A DNA stretch of 64,000 nt from RGIG4079 sp045646905 (GCA_045646905.1 JAZRLP010000022.1:1-64000), one strand, 5' to 3'; numbered from the stretch's first letter, positions 1 to 11,041 are shown. Made by a program: numbers and translations. The notes: generated from the sequence alone by a model not told the origin.

Positions 1-2
1 AC

Positions 3-3000
3 GAACTCGACCCTCAACCCGACCAATGCAAAAGCTTTACTTTGAACATGACAACAACAGCGGGAGGAACTGTTGATCAACTATATGAACAATTTACAGG
101 TGAAAAACTTGAAGTTCCAGAGGCTGTTGGTGATTACTTGAATAAATTCGATGCTAAGAATGCCTCTCAAGAAAATAAGGGAGAAGGAAAAGATACTTCC
201 AACAAGTCAGCGAATACCGAATCGAAAGGATTCTTAAAGGGTGGTTGTAGTGCCGAGATTAAGATGGAACTTCAAATTCGCAACTATCCTTATGCAATTA
301 ACGACAAAGGCGGTAAAGGTAAAACATTCTGGCATTTATATATAGGTAAGCCAACTCCTGAAAATGAGCGTTGTCGCATCACTTTCATTGATTTCGAAAT
401 AGGTAAGGATAAACCAGTGGGCTTGTGGGCTAAGGTGTATGGAAATGCCTATTTGTGTATGGGTAACGAGTTACCCGATAATGGAGCTCTACCTCCAGTC
501 CCCGACAAAGTGCTTGAAGCATTGGGAATGAAGGGAGCCGATGGTAAAACTCACCCCGAAAATATGGCAAAACTCCAAGCTGCCCGAGAAGAGCAATTAT
601 CTGGTTTCAAAAACAGAGGTATTGATGGCGGCATTATGTTTGGAGCCGCAATGGGAGCCGAAATTGGCTGCAATGCCGTATTCTGCTATGCAAGTGTTGA
701 AGGTATGTTGGGCTTTGATGTGGTATTGAAGAAGCTAAAAGATGGAGAAACTTGTGGCAATGGTATAATGCCTGGTTGGAACGGATTCTATGTAAATGGT
801 CAAGTATATGCAATGTTTAAGGGTGAACTTGGATTGCAGCTCGACTTGTGGATTTACAAAGGCAAGGTGCCATTGGTAGATATGACTCTTGGCGCATTAG
901 TAAAAGCCGGATTCCCTAACCCGTCATGGATTTATGGTCGTGTTCGTGCAGCCGGATCGGTGCTTGGTGGGTTGATTAAGTTCAATTCTACAATAGAAAT
1001 GAAAGCGGGTAAAGTATGTATCCCAACATTTGGTAATCCTCTCGACGATGTGGAAATCTTTGGTGACTATAATCCTGGTGACGAAGAACTCGAACGCGGG
1101 TGGGCTGAAGAAAATGCAGTATCTCCATATTCAACCGTAGGATTTACTACCAACATGAAGATGGGTAAATATCTCCCATTGGTTGACCAACGACGCACTG
1201 CCGAAAACATTGGCATGGGCGACATTCCTGAAGATGATGAACAAGTTGAAGATAAGAGTGTGCTTCGCACATATGTGTTCCGTCTTGGTCGTGTTGACGA
1301 AGAAACCGGTGCGCCTCTTACTGCCGTTCCTACATTTGAACTCACTCAATATGCAAATGGTGATGATGATGACGATCCTGAAACTACAGCTCGCTATATT
1401 GAGTGTCAAAATCCATCGGGCGACAAGGAAAACTTTACTCTCGTTACCGGTACACTCAAGGCTAATAAATTCTATCGAGTAAACCTATCGGGATATTGTA
1501 AAGAAGTTATCAATGGTAAAGAAGTGAACCCGATATTTAACGATTCTACCACTAATTGGGTAGATAAAGGAAAAGTGTGGTATCAACTTCAACCGGTATA
1601 TTTCAGCACAGGTGAATTTTCTGACAATCTTATTGAGCATGTAGCTGGTTATACACCTATGGCTGTTGATGACACCAAGAATGCTTATACAGCTACCCTT
1701 GAAGATGTTATCAACCCTACTGTGATGATGAAGAGTGACCAAGAAGATTATTGGAATAATCCCGATTATGAATTCTCGGCTACATTAATGGAATATGTTA
1801 CCAGCACCGATGATAAAGGAAATACCATTGGTGAATGGGTATATCCCGATGCAAAAAAAGGCTTATATCGTGGTCAAAAATCAATATTCCAAGACCTTGA
1901 AGTGAGATTGATGACCGAAGAGGGTGTTGATGAGTATGGAGATGAATATTTCTTCCAAACAGTGAAATTGGCACAACCTTTGGAATCAAGCTATTTCAAA
2001 AAAGGTGGTAAATATAAATTTGAAATCACTCGTTTCAATCGCAAACTCATGACCGACCACATGAACCTCATAGAGCAACGATATGAAGATATGATGAAGA
2101 TTGTTGAAGCCGATAAGGCAACATTTGAGGCTGCTCTTGAAGAGATGAACGATGAGGAACAAGTTGTTGCTAAGCAAATGTATGACTACTATATGGCGAT
2201 GGAAGAAGAGTATGGCGAAAACACTGCCGAGCAACGCAAAACAGAATTCATGGAGCAAGCAAAACAAAATTCTGACATGTTTGCCGAAGTAGTGTGGAGT
2301 CATGAATACACCTACAATGGATTTGCTTCGTTCTTGGATTATATTAACAAAAGGCACGAAGGTAATATAGATGCATATAACAGCGATTATGCTACTAAGA
2401 CAATAGGTTCAACCAATGTTAAATTTAGGTTGCCATTACAATATATGTATAGTGGTCGAACATTTATTAATGCAGGGTTCACCCGCAATAATAATCCATA
2501 TTACGCGATGAACTATTGGCACTCAAAGGCATTTGTGTGGTATAGTAGTAGCAGTAGCGACAAAGATGGCAAACTTGATAAATTCAAGTATTGCGATGCT
2601 AATATTATGGCATGCGAAGGACTTGATTATGGCACTTATGAAGGAACTTATACATCTACATATAAAGCGCCTACAAAGATTAGTGACCTACCCCCATCAT
2701 CATCTTATCGTTTGATTAGTCTTGGCCTTAATCGTTACGACTGGGCTGGAAAACGCAATGATTGGGAGGTTGAGAGAATGCTTGACCCTATATATGCAAA
2801 AGAAGAAAAACAAACTCGTTGGCATACAATCTCAACAGGAAAATATTATGATTATTCGTTAGGAGATGTTCTTGTAGAAGATGTTGCGACTATATACCAA
2901 ACCGACTGTGACGCTATTGGTGGATTTGAGAGTCGAATGCGCTATTTATGGGATCAAAACACTAAATATTCTTCTCGCCCCGAACTAAGCGGTGATAAAT

Positions 3001-6000
3001 TGACAAAGTTCAAAAACAGCAACACTACAGCTGCCAATAATAACACCATGATGTGGGCTGCAGAAACTTCAAATGGTGGACTTATTACTGCTCCTCAATG
3101 GCAAATGGGCTTGATGCTCGGTGCTGATAATGGACATATTAAAGAAGTAAAAACAACACGCCCACAAAATGTCTGTTCTTATAAATATATGATGGGCGCG
3201 GGTTATGATTCTAATGAGAATGCATTTAGTGGTTATTATTTTAATTCTAACGATTTCTTGAAGAAGTTCAAGACTTTGACATTCCGTGTTAGATATCCCG
3301 ATGGATTTAATCAACGCTCAAATACTTATGAGGTGCGTCCTGAAAATCAAAATCATCGAGACATAAAGTTGATATGTTCATTAGATGAAAATGGATTAAT
3401 GGAAGGTAGTTCAGCTACTTATACGACACAAAAAGTGGAAGATAAGATTCACTTCTCCGATCCTGAATTCCGTCGTTATTTGACTGAGAAATTTGATACA
3501 AATAAAGATGGAACACTTTCTTCAGTTGAACTAAATAATATCACAGAGATAAATGTAAATTATTCTCTTTATAGAGTTAAATCATTTACCGGATTGGAAC
3601 ATTTGTCTAATGTTGAAAAAGTTAATTTGAATAGTTTTAACTCAAGAAGTGTGAATTATGAGTCTACCGAGCCTTATATTGATTTGAATCTTCTTCCTAA
3701 ATTGAAATCAGTTACTATCGTTGACACTGATTGTGACAATATGAGATTTGATGTGGGTAAAGCTCAAAACCTTGAGTCAATGTGGTGTGTAGAAAGTGAT
3801 ATTAAGAAAATTAAATTCACTCCAAACCTCAAATTGACTACATTCCAAGCGTCGGGTTGTTATTTTAATATAGAAGACATTAAGAATTATAAAAATCTCC
3901 GAATTCTTGAGTTGGAAGAAACTGTAGGTGATACAATCTCTATAGTAGGATTGCATAAATTGACAAGAATTAATGTAAAACATCATGAAAATCGTAGTTG
4001 GGAGAAGGTCGTATTATTGGCCGATAAAATTCCTAGTTATGAGTCATATTTGAAGAGTGATGAATTTAAGGTCCTCAACTCTTACACCGGTAAGGCTGCC
4101 GATTGTAAAGTTAAGGTTGAGTGGAATAGTGTAAATCCATTACAACTTGATGAAAACCTACGCAAGGCTCTTGAAGAGAAAATAGGTGGAACATTATTAG
4201 GTTCAACAAGTAGTACAAGAAAACTCACTACATTAGATGTAAGTGGACGCAAAATCAAATCGTTGAAATATCTCGATGCGTTCTGCCCATTACTTAATAC
4301 TCTTATAGTAGATAATAATAAATTGACGGAACTTGATTTGAGTGGATTTAATGACCTTGCGGAAGTATCTGCAAGCAACAATGTTATATCATATGTTGAT
4401 GTAGCTGATGGAAATGTCATTACCAAACTCGATGTGTCAAACAATCAAATTCCGTCTTTACCTACACAAAAATTGGGTAAATTAAGAAATCTCAATTGCT
4501 CAAATAATTATGTTGAGGAATTGTATGGCAATCATCTAAAAGAGCTAAGCTATTTAGATTGCTCTACTAATATGTTGACCGAGTTGATTTTAGATCAAAC
4601 TGTGGTTAAAGAAGTTGATTGTAGCAACAACAAACTATCGGTATTCAAATTGCCTAATTCTACAGATATGTTAGAAAAATTCTCGGCAAATAACTGTTTT
4701 GGTGGAGATGTTAATTTCAAACTTGATTTTAAAAAATATTCTAAGTTGAGAGAATTGAGCTTGGCAGATAATATGGGATTAACAGAATTAAAGGTTCCAA
4801 CACATGATAGGCTTAAGTCGGTTGTTGCACGAAATTGTAATTTGCAAGGAACATTCGCATTCTCTCCTGGATTGCGTACAACTGAGATCTATCCATTAAT
4901 TGAGACTATCGACATGTCAAATAACCCTAATTTGAAGGTTCTCGTAAACTCACCATATTTTGGATTAAATTCGGTGAAGAATGTGAACTTCACGGGTTGT
5001 AATGTTATTTCGGTAGTAATAGGTGGTATGCCATCTCATGCTACAGGATTGCAAGTGAGAGTGGGTGTGCCTCAACGCTTAACAGGTAACAAAGTTAAAA
5101 TCCAATTTACCGATGGCGGTGTTGACTGGTTTGATCGTTGGGAAGAATGGCGCAAATATTCCGAAAATCAACACACTGTCGTTGCTTTCACATTGGTAGA
5201 TGGTGTTGCTAAGTATTACGACTCGCAAAATTTGACTCTTGAAAGTATCACCAAGGAATGTCAAGAAATGCAGAAAGACTTTGGCGAAAAGCTTTATGCA
5301 TCGTTGTTGAAAGAAAAGAACAAAGGCAAAGCAATAGAGGAACAATCTCGTGTATTTAAAGTGAGTGATGCAGAAGCCCTCACCGAGTTGAACGCTGCAA
5401 ATATGAATATTAAGGACTTGCCTCGCGTGTTGAGATGGATGCCTAATTTGACAACTATTGATGCAAGTGGCAATGATATTTCAACAATAAACTTGCAAAA
5501 TCAAAAGATTGACGACAAGGCTGTGTATCCATTGAAGAATGTCACTTCGTTGAACTTGTCGAACAATAGTGAATTAAACTCGCTGTCGATGCAGTCTATC
5601 AGTATGCTTGAATTGTCGAATTCGAATCTAAACACGGCTACATTTAATCATGTGCTGCAACGTGTTACTAACAAATTGACAATCAATAATCCTGGTGGAA
5701 CAGTAACAGCCTACGCTCTTGACGGCAATTCTAATGCAAAAATTAAGGAGTTGCATTATGGCAACACGTCAAAACCGTTGAATGTAAGTGCATGCAACCT
5801 CTCTACATTGTCGATTGTTAATGCTCCGTTTAAGGTGGCTGATATAGGGGCAAGTGCATCTAACATATCAATTAATAACTTTAGGGCAAAAGGTCAAGAT
5901 ACTAAGATTTCAATCGTGGCTCCTGGTTATGGAAGTAATATGATTCCAGATGCAGTATATAATACCCCGATTGCAAATACTTCAACATTTGAGGATGTAG

Positions 6001-7484
6001 AATTGACTGGAGAGCTATTGAGAAAATGGATTAAATTAACTTCTAATAGCATGTTCATTAAGAACTGTACTGCAAGTGGCAATTTGGTAGTATCATCAAC
6101 TGGTGTTAAAAATTTGACTCTTGAAGAAATGAAGACAAATATATCTCTTTCTTTATGTAATTTAGACTTGTTGACACTCGACAACTCGATAATAACCTTG
6201 GACGGACAGAACACATCGAAAATCGTTATCGACGAGATAAAAGTAAAAGGTAACTCTACCATTTATTTCCAAACTGCCGATATGATGATAATGTGGGTAA
6301 CTAAATGGAAATATCAGAATCCAGACCAAGATGTGAATTTGAGAGTTTCGGCAATGACGCCTGAAAAAGAATCGCTTGCAGCATTAGCAAATGCATTTAT
6401 CAGCTCAGGTCAAATTGATTTCAATAAAATGTTGCCATCAGAAATGCTCAAAGCATTGACATATTTAGTTGAAAAAGGTTATATCCCTAAAGGTAACACC
6501 TATGACACACTTTTGAAAAAGCTTGAGGATGAAGCCTTGAATGAGAAATTGACCGATGAAGAACGAACAATGAAATCAGATTTTGGTGACAAACTGTATG
6601 CTTCTTTGTTGGAAATTAAGAATAAGGACCGAGAGATAAAATCTGACATCTTACATGTTGAAGATGTTGCTTCTCTCACATCATTAAATGCACAAAACAT
6701 GGGTATTACAAATTTGGCACGTGTGTTGAGATGGATGCCTAATTTGACCGTTGTTAATGCTCAAGGTAATGCAATGTCTACAGTCAACCTGCAAAATCAA
6801 ATGATGGATGGAAAAGCAATATATCCAATGAAAAATGTCAAAAACTTGAATTTGTCATACAACAAAAGCTTGACTACACTCGCTTTGCAATCGCTTGACA
6901 GCCTTACTTTGGTTGCGACTTCATTAAGTGCAACAGCATTTAAGAATGCTACAGAAAAAACAAGCAAAAGATTGTATATTAATAGCCCAGTTATTCCGTC
7001 ACAAGTAACTCAATATAAGTTGACCACTATTGATAAACCATTAAAGACATTGATTTATGTAAATACAAGTAAAGATTTGATGGTTTCTTCATGTAATCTC
7101 GACATGTTACAAGTTCAGGATGCTCCAGTGACATTAATGGGCAATTATACTACAAACATCAAAATTAAGAACCTAAAGGTGAATAATAATACGACTATCA
7201 GTTTCCAAACTGCCGATATGTTGTTGATGTGGTTATGTGGCTGGCAAAAGCAAAATACTCAATTTACAGTAACTTGTAAGATTTCGGGCATGACTGATTC
7301 AGACGCAACAAATGCGGCACGGGCCACTACTTATTTGCAGTCGCTCAACTTAAAGAGTATGACACAATCGCAACTAATAACATTGGTGGAAAAATTGGTT
7401 AGTGAATATAATTTACCGAAAGGAAATCGTTATTCATCTGTCATAAGTCTACTAAAAGGTGGCCAAAAAATAGTCGAATACTAA
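3..7484 (+). CDS. Giant exported EF-hand/LRR protein, 5' end cut by the window edge
   Basis: The reading frame is open from the first bases of the window to the stop at 7482-7484, with no stop before the TTG at 42 or ATG at 48, so the real start lies upstream and at least 2,493 residues remain. The first ~3.4 kb encodes a domain I do not recognise, with an acidic, helix-prone stretch near 2080-2300. A calcium-loop (EF-hand/dockerin-like) motif, DTNKDGTLS, sits near 3495-3530 and opens a long run of irregular leucine-rich repeats of the 'LxxLxxLxxLDLSNN' kind (about 3540-5060). Two related copies of a C-terminal module follow (from about 5266 and 6568); both begin with a DFG-x-KLYASLL segment and carry LRVLRWMPNLT-like and FQTADM motifs. 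It is first of five closely spaced same-strand genes for exported proteins (66 bp to the next). Surface adhesion or scaffolding is an inference; no enzyme motif was seen. Confidence 0.8.
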   Translation, partial: ELDPQPDQCKSFTLNMTTTAGGTVDQLYEQFTGEKLEVPEAVGDYLNKFDAKNASQENKGEGKDTSNKSANTESKGFLKGGCSAEIKMELQIRNYPYAINDKGGKGKTFWHLYIGKPTPENERCRITFIDFEIGKDKPVGLWAKVYGNAYLCMGNELPDNGALPPVPDKVLEALGMKGADGKTHPENMAKLQAAREEQLSGFKNRGIDGGIMFGAAMGAEIGCNAVFCYASVEGMLGFDVVLKKLKDGETCGNGIMPGWNGFYVNGQVYAMFKGELGLQLDLWIYKGKVPLVDMTLGALVKAGFPNPSWIYGRVRAAGSVLGGLIKFNSTIEMKAGKVCIPTFGNPLDDVEIFGDYNPGDEELERGWAEENAVSPYSTVGFTTNMKMGKYLPLVDQRRTAENIGMGDIPEDDEQVEDKSVLRTYVFRLGRVDEETGAPLTAVPTFELTQYANGDDDDDPETTARYIECQNPSGDKENFTLVTGTLKANKFYRVNLSGYCKEVINGKEVNPIFNDSTTNWVDKGKVWYQLQPVYFSTGEFSDNLIEHVAGYTPMAVDDTKNAYTATLEDVINPTVMMKSDQEDYWNNPDYEFSATLMEYVTSTDDKGNTIGEWVYPDAKKGLYRGQKSIFQDLEVRLMTEEGVDEYGDEYFFQTVKLAQPLESSYFKKGGKYKFEITRFNRKLMTDHMNLIEQRYEDMMKIVEADKATFEAALEEMNDEEQVVAKQMYDYYMAMEEEYGENTAEQRKTEFMEQAKQNSDMFAEVVWSHEYTYNGFASFLDYINKRHEGNIDAYNSDYATKTIGSTNVKFRLPLQYMYSGRTFINAGFTRNNNPYYAMNYWHSKAFVWYSSSSSDKDGKLDKFKYCDANIMACEGLDYGTYEGTYTSTYKAPTKISDLPPSSSYRLISLGLNRYDWAGKRNDWEVERMLDPIYAKEEKQTRWHTISTGKYYDYSLGDVLVEDVATIYQTDCDAIGGFESRMRYLWDQNTKYSSRPELSGDKLTKFKNSNTTAANNNTMMWAAETSNGGLITAPQWQMGLMLGADNGHIKEVKTTRPQNVCSYKYMMGAGYDSNENAFSGYYFNSNDFLKKFKTLTFRVRYPDGFNQRSNTYEVRPENQNHRDIKLICSLDENGLMEGSSATYTTQKVEDKIHFSDPEFRRYLTEKFDTNKDGTLSSVELNNITEINVNYSLYRVKSFTGLEHLSNVEKVNLNSFNSRSVNYESTEPYIDLNLLPKLKSVTIVDTDCDNMRFDVGKAQNLESMWCVESDIKKIKFTPNLKLTTFQASGCYFNIEDIKNYKNLRILELEETVGDTISIVGLHKLTRINVKHHENRSWEKVVLLADKIPSYESYLKSDEFKVLNSYTGKAADCKVKVEWNSVNPLQLDENLRKALEEKIGGTLLGSTSSTRKLTTLDVSGRKIKSLKYLDAFCPLLNTLIVDNNKLTELDLSGFNDLAEVSASNNVISYVDVADGNVITKLDVSNNQIPSLPTQKLGKLRNLNCSNNYVEELYGNHLKELSYLDCSTNMLTELILDQTVVKEVDCSNNKLSVFKLPNSTDMLEKFSANNCFGGDVNFKLDFKKYSKLRELSLADNMGLTELKVPTHDRLKSVVARNCNLQGTFAFSPGLRTTEIYPLIETIDMSNNPNLKVLVNSPYFGLNSVKNVNFTGCNVISVVIGGMPSHATGLQVRVGVPQRLTGNKVKIQFTDGGVDWFDRWEEWRKYSENQHTVVAFTLVDGVAKYYDSQNLTLESITKECQEMQKDFGEKLYASLLKEKNKGKAIEEQSRVFKVSDAEALTELNAANMNIKDLPRVLRWMPNLTTIDASGNDISTINLQNQKIDDKAVYPLKNVTSLNLSNNSELNSLSMQSISMLELSNSNLNTATFNHVLQRVTNKLTINNPGGTVTAYALDGNSNAKIKELHYGNTSKPLNVSACNLSTLSIVNAPFKVADIGASASNISINNFRAKGQDTKISIVAPGYGSNMIPDAVYNTPIANTSTFEDVELTGELLRKWIKLTSNSMFIKNCTASGNLVVSSTGVKNLTLEEMKTNISLSLCNLDLLTLDNSIITLDGQNTSKIVIDEIKVKGNSTIYFQTADMMIMWVTKWKYQNPDQDVNLRVSAMTPEKESLAALANAFISSGQIDFNKMLPSEMLKALTYLVEKGYIPKGNTYDTLLKKLEDEALNEKLTDEERTMKSDFGDKLYASLLEIKNKDREIKSDILHVEDVASLTSLNAQNMGITNLARVLRWMPNLTVVNAQGNAMSTVNLQNQMMDGKAIYPMKNVKNLNLSYNKSLTTLALQSLDSLTLVATSLSATAFKNATEKTSKRLYINSPVIPSQVTQYKLTTIDKPLKTLIYVNTSKDLMVSSCNLDMLQVQDAPVTLMGNYTTNIKIKNLKVNNNTTISFQTADMLLMWLCGWQKQNTQFTVTCKISGMTDSDATNAARATTYLQSLNLKSMTQSQLITLVEKLVSEYNLPKGNRYSSVISLLKGGQKIVEY

Positions 7485-7549
7485 TTCTTCAAGTAGCTTA
7501 ACAACTGATAAAAGAATATTAACTCGTTAAACATTGAAATTTACAAGAT

Positions 7550-9790
7550 ATGAATCATAAAATGAAAAAAATACTTATAGGAACAGGATTGCTACTATCG
7601 GTTGTGGGATTAACGGCACAACAACGCACCTATACCGATGAAGAGATAAGCAAAATGTCGGCAGATGAATTTGCACAATATCTCAACGATATTCCTGTCG
7701 ATACCACGCAATATGACTCAATCTCGAAGCGTCACAAATTTGTGGTGCGAACACTTGCTCGCCCCAAAGGTGATAAAGTGATTTTGCGTTGGGCTCCCGA
7801 CCAATATGTTCCATGGTTCTTTGGTAATATTCATGGTTATCGAGTGTTGCGATTAGACGAAGATGGCAATCTTGATACACTTGCCTCTTGTTTAAAACCT
7901 ATGCCTCTTGAACAAATGAAAACTCATTTTGAAGCGACCGACTCTCTTGCCGGCGCCGCAGCGCAAATGATTTACGGACAGGGAACAACCCTTGATGAGG
8001 CAATGGCAACTGAAGGGGCTAAAGGTGTCATGAAGGTGTTTGAAGAGCAAGAAACTCGATTTGCTTATGCAATGTTGATGTCAGAAATTCGTCCCGATTT
8101 GGCCGAAGCTATGGCATTGAGATTTGAGGATAAAACAGCAAAGAAAGGTAAAGAATACACCTATATCGTTGCCTCAAATATTCCCGACTCAATTGCGTAT
8201 ATGTCGGCCATGCCAATAACGCTTAAGAATACTCGCCAAGATCCTGCTCATTTCGACCCTCTCATTACCGACTCGATAGGTGAAGATGGTCGCTCGATAA
8301 GACTTTTCTGGCCCATGAGCAAGGAGTTCAGCACCTATGATATTGAATGTCGCTACAATGGTGGCGAATGGAAAAAATTAAATGACCGTCCGTTTATAAC
8401 TCTTATGTCGTTTACCGATGAATCGGCCGGAGTTAATATATATGGTCATAACGATATAGAAGTAGGGGTATATGAATATCGCATTTGTGGCTATGATGCT
8501 TTTGGCGATAAGAGTAACTATAGCAAAACAATAAAGGTTGAACTTAAAGATATTCTTGCTCCAACACCTCCAATCCTACGCCAATTCTTCTTAAATAAAG
8601 ATGAAAATGGCGATTATGTGGTGGATATTCTTTGGACTAAAGCCGATTTTGAACCCGACTTTGTGGGTTATGATATTTACTATTATCACCCCAAAGTGCA
8701 CGACAATTGGATGAAGATTAACGAGCAACGACTTGCTCCTACCGATACTCTTTATCATTATAAATTGCCTATCAATATGTCGGCTCACATCGCTATTGCG
8801 GCAGTCGATACAATTGGCAACTACACTACATCACTTCCTGCCGAAGTGCATATTGCCGACGAAACAGCACCTTCGGCTCCAACAAACCTCAAATACAAAG
8901 TTTCGCCTAATGGTTTGGTGACCATTACTTGGAGCCCCTCGCCCGAAGATGATGTGTATCAATATCAATTATATGCGGCAAATAATCCTAAGAAGGACTT
9001 CCTCCCAATGAAAGGGAAGACCGTGAGCGATACTCTTATCGTTGACACTATTTCGGGTTCAAGTCAATATAGTTATTATCGACTTAAGGCATTTGACTAT
9101 TCGGGTAATGAGTCTAAATTCTCTGAAATTTTGACCGTGCAACGCCTTAATTTCAAGCAACCACAACCTTGTCGTATCGACTCACTCTCTTTCACCGAGG
9201 AATATGTGTATATGAAATGGTTCCCATCACCCGAAAGTGATATTAAACAATATTATGTTTATCGTCATTTAGCAGGGCAAGAAGTGAGCGACTTAATAAA
9301 AATTATTCCTGCCGACTCGCTAAAAGGTAATCGTATAGAAATTTACGACTACCCAACGCCTAATCAAGAAAAACGATATTACTATTATATCGAGTCGATG
9401 AACACCACTGGAGTAAGTTCTAACCCTTCGCATAAAGCATCGGTATTGTTCAAAGGACCTCGAATGATAAACGCAAAAATCTCACTTAATGCAGTTTATC
9501 GTCCCGAATTGGAACGAATCGTTTTGGCATGGGATATTCGTGACTTAACACAAGAAGACATCAACGATGGTGCTTATATTTGCCTATATCGCAAAATTGA
9601 AGGCGAGGAATATTTCCGATTTATGGAAACATTGAGAATTAATGAACGCTCATCCTACGACCGTCGCGTGCCCGAAGGCAAATCGGCCGAATATGAGATG
9701 AGAATTATCACTCGCTCGGGAAAAACGAGTGAATACTCTAATACATCTAAGGCTACCGTGCCGGTGAAACAAGAAGAAAAGAGCAACTAA
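7550..9790 (+). CDS. Exported fibronectin-III-like multi-domain protein
   Basis: 746 residues. The N-terminus has a signal peptide (MKKIL, hydrophobic core, ending near LTAQQ); the start could be 7550 or the in-frame ATG at 7562. From about residue 230 on, several beta-sandwich modules recur with FN3-like signatures: 'ITWSPSPEDDVYQYQLY', 'YVYMKWFPSPESDIKQYYVYR' style strands followed by YYYRLKAFD / YYYYIES strands, so I infer three or more FN3-type domains. The first ~200 residues are more helical and unassigned. It sits 66 bp after the giant LRR gene and 28 bp before a lipoprotein gene, in the same direction, suggesting one transcript. FN3 arrays in secreted Bacteroidales proteins usually act as spacers or binding modules; the partner here is unknown. 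Confidence 0.85.
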   Translation: MNHKMKKILIGTGLLLSVVGLTAQQRTYTDEEISKMSADEFAQYLNDIPVDTTQYDSISKRHKFVVRTLARPKGDKVILRWAPDQYVPWFFGNIHGYRVLRLDEDGNLDTLASCLKPMPLEQMKTHFEATDSLAGAAAQMIYGQGTTLDEAMATEGAKGVMKVFEEQETRFAYAMLMSEIRPDLAEAMALRFEDKTAKKGKEYTYIVASNIPDSIAYMSAMPITLKNTRQDPAHFDPLITDSIGEDGRSIRLFWPMSKEFSTYDIECRYNGGEWKKLNDRPFITLMSFTDESAGVNIYGHNDIEVGVYEYRICGYDAFGDKSNYSKTIKVELKDILAPTPPILRQFFLNKDENGDYVVDILWTKADFEPDFVGYDIYYYHPKVHDNWMKINEQRLAPTDTLYHYKLPINMSAHIAIAAVDTIGNYTTSLPAEVHIADETAPSAPTNLKYKVSPNGLVTITWSPSPEDDVYQYQLYAANNPKKDFLPMKGKTVSDTLIVDTISGSSQYSYYRLKAFDYSGNESKFSEILTVQRLNFKQPQPCRIDSLSFTEEYVYMKWFPSPESDIKQYYVYRHLAGQEVSDLIKIIPADSLKGNRIEIYDYPTPNQEKRYYYYIESMNTTGVSSNPSHKASVLFKGPRMINAKISLNAVYRPELERIVLAWDIRDLTQEDINDGAYICLYRKIEGEEYFRFMETLRINERSSYDRRVPEGKSAEYEMRIITRSGKTSEYSNTSKATVPVKQEEKSN

Positions 9791-9817
9791 AGAATATTTG
9801 TAAAAAACATTAGTAAC

Positions 9818-10519
9818 ATGAAACTAATTCGTAATATATGGCTACTATTGATGGTGTTATTGACATCATCGTGTGGCGAATTGTTTAATCTCAATGAAAA
9901 TGAGGCTAACCCACCCGATGGTGTGGTGATGTCGCATCACGATATCGACCTTATGGTAGGTGATTCGGTGTTTATTGAGGCTAAAGCCTATCCCGATTCA
10001 GCGGTAGTGTCATATCGTTGGAGCAAGATGGGCGAAGTAAAGTCGGGGCAACTTGTAGGAAATTGGCTTTATGCAGTGGCTCCTGGCGAGTTTTATGTGA
10101 AAGTGGAGGCCGAAAACATCGACCTTGTTAATGATTCTACCTACTCTGTGAGCGATGTGTGTAAGGTAAATGTATTTGATTGGACTCAAGGTCCTGCGCA
10201 AAGTGATTACCTTTACGAAACAATCATGTATGCCTCGCTTGAGATAGATGAGGTGGATATGACTAATTCTATCGATAGCATGCAAGTAGTGGCTGTAGTG
10301 AAAAACGAGGTAAGAGCTTATGCACAGATGAAAGAAGCATATGGCGTGAATTATTTGCAATTCCGCATCGGTTCACATTGGCCAGGTGAAAAGGCTACAA
10401 TCGAGTGTTATCACCCCGAGTTACATCAACGATTTGTGTTTCAAGAAATCACACTTAATGGGGGCACCTACGGACGATTGTCTGACTTAGTAAAACTTGT
10501 AGGATATAGTAAAGATTAA
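9818..10519 (+). CDS. Lipoprotein with Ig-like domain
   Basis: 233 residues with an SPII signal: MKLIRN, hydrophobic core, lipobox LTSSC at about residues 15-19, so Cys19 would be lipidated. The mature part begins with an acidic NLNENEANPP segment; residues ~35-115 look like a bacterial Ig-like (Big_2-type) module with 'DIDLMVGDSVFIEAKAYPD...YRWS' and a GEFYVKVEAEN strand. The C-terminal half has no assignment. It is fourth from the end of the surface-protein operon, 28 bp after the FN3-like protein and 18 bp before the next gene, and might anchor the larger partners to the outer membrane (inference). Confidence 0.8.
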   Translation: MKLIRNIWLLLMVLLTSSCGELFNLNENEANPPDGVVMSHHDIDLMVGDSVFIEAKAYPDSAVVSYRWSKMGEVKSGQLVGNWLYAVAPGEFYVKVEAENIDLVNDSTYSVSDVCKVNVFDWTQGPAQSDYLYETIMYASLEIDEVDMTNSIDSMQVVAVVKNEVRAYAQMKEAYGVNYLQFRIGSHWPGEKATIECYHPELHQRFVFQEITLNGGTYGRLSDLVKLVGYSKD

Positions 10520-10537
10520 TCATAAAAACTCAAAGAT

Positions 10538-11041
10538 ATGAAAAAGTTGAAATTGGTGCTATTGAGTCTCTTGGTGGGGCTAATGGCAAACGCAACCGAT
10601 GGTGAGTTGGCTCAATTTGACAAAATAGAGATAGTATTGGTCGATGGTACAAAATATGAAATACCCATCAACAATCAGTCATATATCTATTCCTATGTTG
10701 AGGGAACAGGATTAGCAGCCCAACAATTAGTGAGAGTGAAAGGCGACAACTGCGAATATCTGTTCAATCGCAATGAGATTAAAACAATGCGTTGTATGGA
10801 GATTATAGGTGGTATTGAGAATGTTACAGCCGATGATATCGAAAAGCTACAGTTTGAAGATGGCAAAGTGAGAGTACACTCATCACTTCAAGGTGAAAAC
10901 TTGGCTGTATATGACATTGCCGGTCGCATGGTGATTTACACCACAATCGCAGAGCAATCAATTATCGACCTCTCTTATCTCCCTGCCGGAGTTTATGTTG
11001 TTAAAGTTAATGATCAATCTCTTAAAGTGGCAGTGAAATGA
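10538..11041 (+). CDS. Small exported protein with T9SS-like C-terminal tail
   Basis: 167 residues, signal peptide ending near MANATDG. The middle (VLVDGTKYEIPI...NEIKTMRCME) resembles short Bacteroidales proteins that precede a C-terminal sorting region. The last ~50 residues have the pattern of type IX secretion/Por-type tails: 'LAVYDIAGRMVI', 'IIDLSYLPAGVYVVKV', ending LKVAVK. Similarity to the tail family is clear by pattern, but whether this organism has a T9SS cannot be seen here. Its stop codon overlaps the start of the next gene by 4 nt (ATGA), indicating translational coupling with the 1,206-residue protein. Confidence 0.8.
   Translation: MKKLKLVLLSLLVGLMANATDGELAQFDKIEIVLVDGTKYEIPINNQSYIYSYVEGTGLAAQQLVRVKGDNCEYLFNRNEIKTMRCMEIIGGIENVTADDIEKLQFEDGKVRVHSSLQGENLAVYDIAGRMVIYTTIAEQSIIDLSYLPAGVYVVKVNDQSLKVAVK

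Noticed and set aside
42..53. TTG/ATG at 42 and 48 as the start of the giant protein
   Set aside because: The frame is open to the left edge with no stop, so these are internal codons.
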